DNA from: Butyrivibrio sp. XPD2006
Lineage (GTDB): Bacteria; Bacillota; Clostridia; Lachnospirales; Lachnospiraceae
Assembly (NCBI RefSeq): GCF_000420865.1
Contig: NZ_ATVT01000016.1
Span: 33,686 to 97,685, forward strand
DNA: 64,000 bases
Direction: 5' to 3'
Part shown: one piece after another, positions 63,667 through 64,000 of the stretch
Numbering within the stretch: position 1 is the first letter of the stretch
Layout: each line of letters opens with the position of its first letter
The notes under the pieces: model-generated
Told to the model about the DNA's origin: nothing
Databases searched by the model: none
Seen by the model: only the letters and a program-made list of their open reading frames with translations
Program-made: the position numbers and the translations under genes

Positions 63667-63682
63667 ATTATTTAGCGCTTAC
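63667..63682 (-). repeat. IS66-type terminal inverted repeat, right copy
   Basis: Reverse complement GTAAGCGCTAAATAAT. It matches the left copy (58671-58686) at 14 of 16 positions. It ends at the junction with an IS4-type transposase frame. The 8-base flanks on the two sides do not match, so they are not a shared target duplication. The span from 63550 to 63666 is non-coding IS66 end with a small CCAGTCTCT/AGAGGCTGG hairpin. Confidence 0.8.
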
Positions 63683-64000
63683 GATTTAAGATCTCAGAAA
63701 ATGGCTATGAAACGGTACTCACTAATCTTGAACCAGATACATATCCGCCAGAAAAGCTAAAAGAATTATATGCAGTTCGCTGGGGAATAGAAACATCTTT
63801 CAGAGACCTGAAATATACAACAGGAATGCTGGATTTTCATTCAAAAAAGGTGATGTGCATCCAACAAGAAATCTACGCACATCTTATAATGTATAACTTT
63901 GCTGAAATGATTACCTCGCACGTAGTCATTGATAAAAAGCAAAGGAAACATACATATAAAGCGAATTTTTCGGTTGCAGTGCATATGTGTAGATTGTTCT
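63683..64000 (+). pseudogene. IS4-family transposase, internal/C-terminal fragment
   Basis: The open frame reads FKISENGYETVLTNLEP, then LYAVRWGIETSFRDLKY, which carries the Y-x2-R-x3-E-x6-K signature of IS4 transposases, and then IYAHLIMYNFAEMIT. It runs off the window end. The 5-prime part is missing: the frame begins exactly where the IS66 terminal repeat ends, with TAG in frame inside that repeat. The IS66 copy therefore appears to have inserted in this gene. Confidence 0.8.

Noticed and set aside
58671..63682. Whole block as one composite transposon with IS66 ends
   Set aside because: The 8-base flanks (AAATAATC and GATTTAAG) do not match, the two IS66 pieces differ, and neither has a complete transposase.

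Overview
The window looks like a chromosomal piece of a Gram-positive, Lachnospiraceae-type Firmicute, perhaps close to Butyrivibrio. The genus is inferred from gene content and style only. Supporting signs are AGGAGG-type ribosome binding sites, an RNase J, a GH25 lysozyme with Big_2-like domains, a lipobox lipoprotein, and many polytopic membrane proteins of families common in that group. No rRNA, tRNA or CRISPR array was seen.

From 83 to about 56.3 kb almost every gene lies on the minus strand and belongs to one very large cell-surface glycan locus. Read in the direction of transcription (high to low coordinates) it holds: a polymerase/ligase-like protein with a C-terminal repeat domain (53.0-56.3 kb); two WecG/TagA-type transferases with membrane N-termini (51.6 and 45.7 kb); an OafA-type acyltransferase; an MBOAT/SGNH pair; a superoxide dismutase; a WbaP-like initiating phosphoglycosyltransferase; a UDP-glucuronate 4-epimerase-like enzyme; a run of large membrane proteins resembling GT-C glycosyltransferases (35.9-43.2 kb) with a radical SAM protein and a GT2 enzyme; an FAD oxidoreductase and uridine kinase; and a deoxysugar module (24.3-28.2 kb) of aminotransferase, 3,4-ketoisomerase, NDP-hexose 2,3-dehydratase and Gfo/Idh oxidoreductase. 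This is followed by more membrane transferases, two further MBOAT/SGNH pairs, a pair of SMR-like small transporters coupled to RNase J, and finally a lysozyme operon with rfbB, rfbA, rfbC and an ABC export permease (83-9.5 kb). Two plus-strand genes interrupt the run: a small secreted protein at 11.8 kb and an SGNH lipoprotein at 33.6 kb. A third plus-strand gene, a two-domain acyltransferase at 56.4 kb, closes it.

How the genes may work together (inference): conventional cytoplasmic GT1/GT4 glycosyltransferases are missing. The sugar-handling proteins are mostly GtrB/DPM-like GT2 enzymes, SMR-like flippase candidates and GT-C-like membrane proteins. That composition fits decoration of a wall or surface polymer outside the membrane by lipid-phosphate-linked sugars, with heavy O-acylation (three MBOAT/SGNH pairs and two acyltransferase-3 proteins). 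The deoxysugar module resembles antibiotic-sugar pathways and would make a 2,6-dideoxy and/or 3-amino-3,6-dideoxy sugar from the RfbB product. No rfbD is present here.

From 58.3 kb to the end is a mobile-element graveyard. A complete trio of tyrosine recombinases (RIT-like) sits between 88-bp imperfect inverted repeats and a 26-bp perfect direct repeat. These are flanked on both sides by outward-facing C-terminal pieces of two different IS66 transposases, broken at the same conserved codon. The left IS66 piece abuts a CotH-like gene fragment and the right piece abuts an IS4-family transposase fragment that runs off the window.
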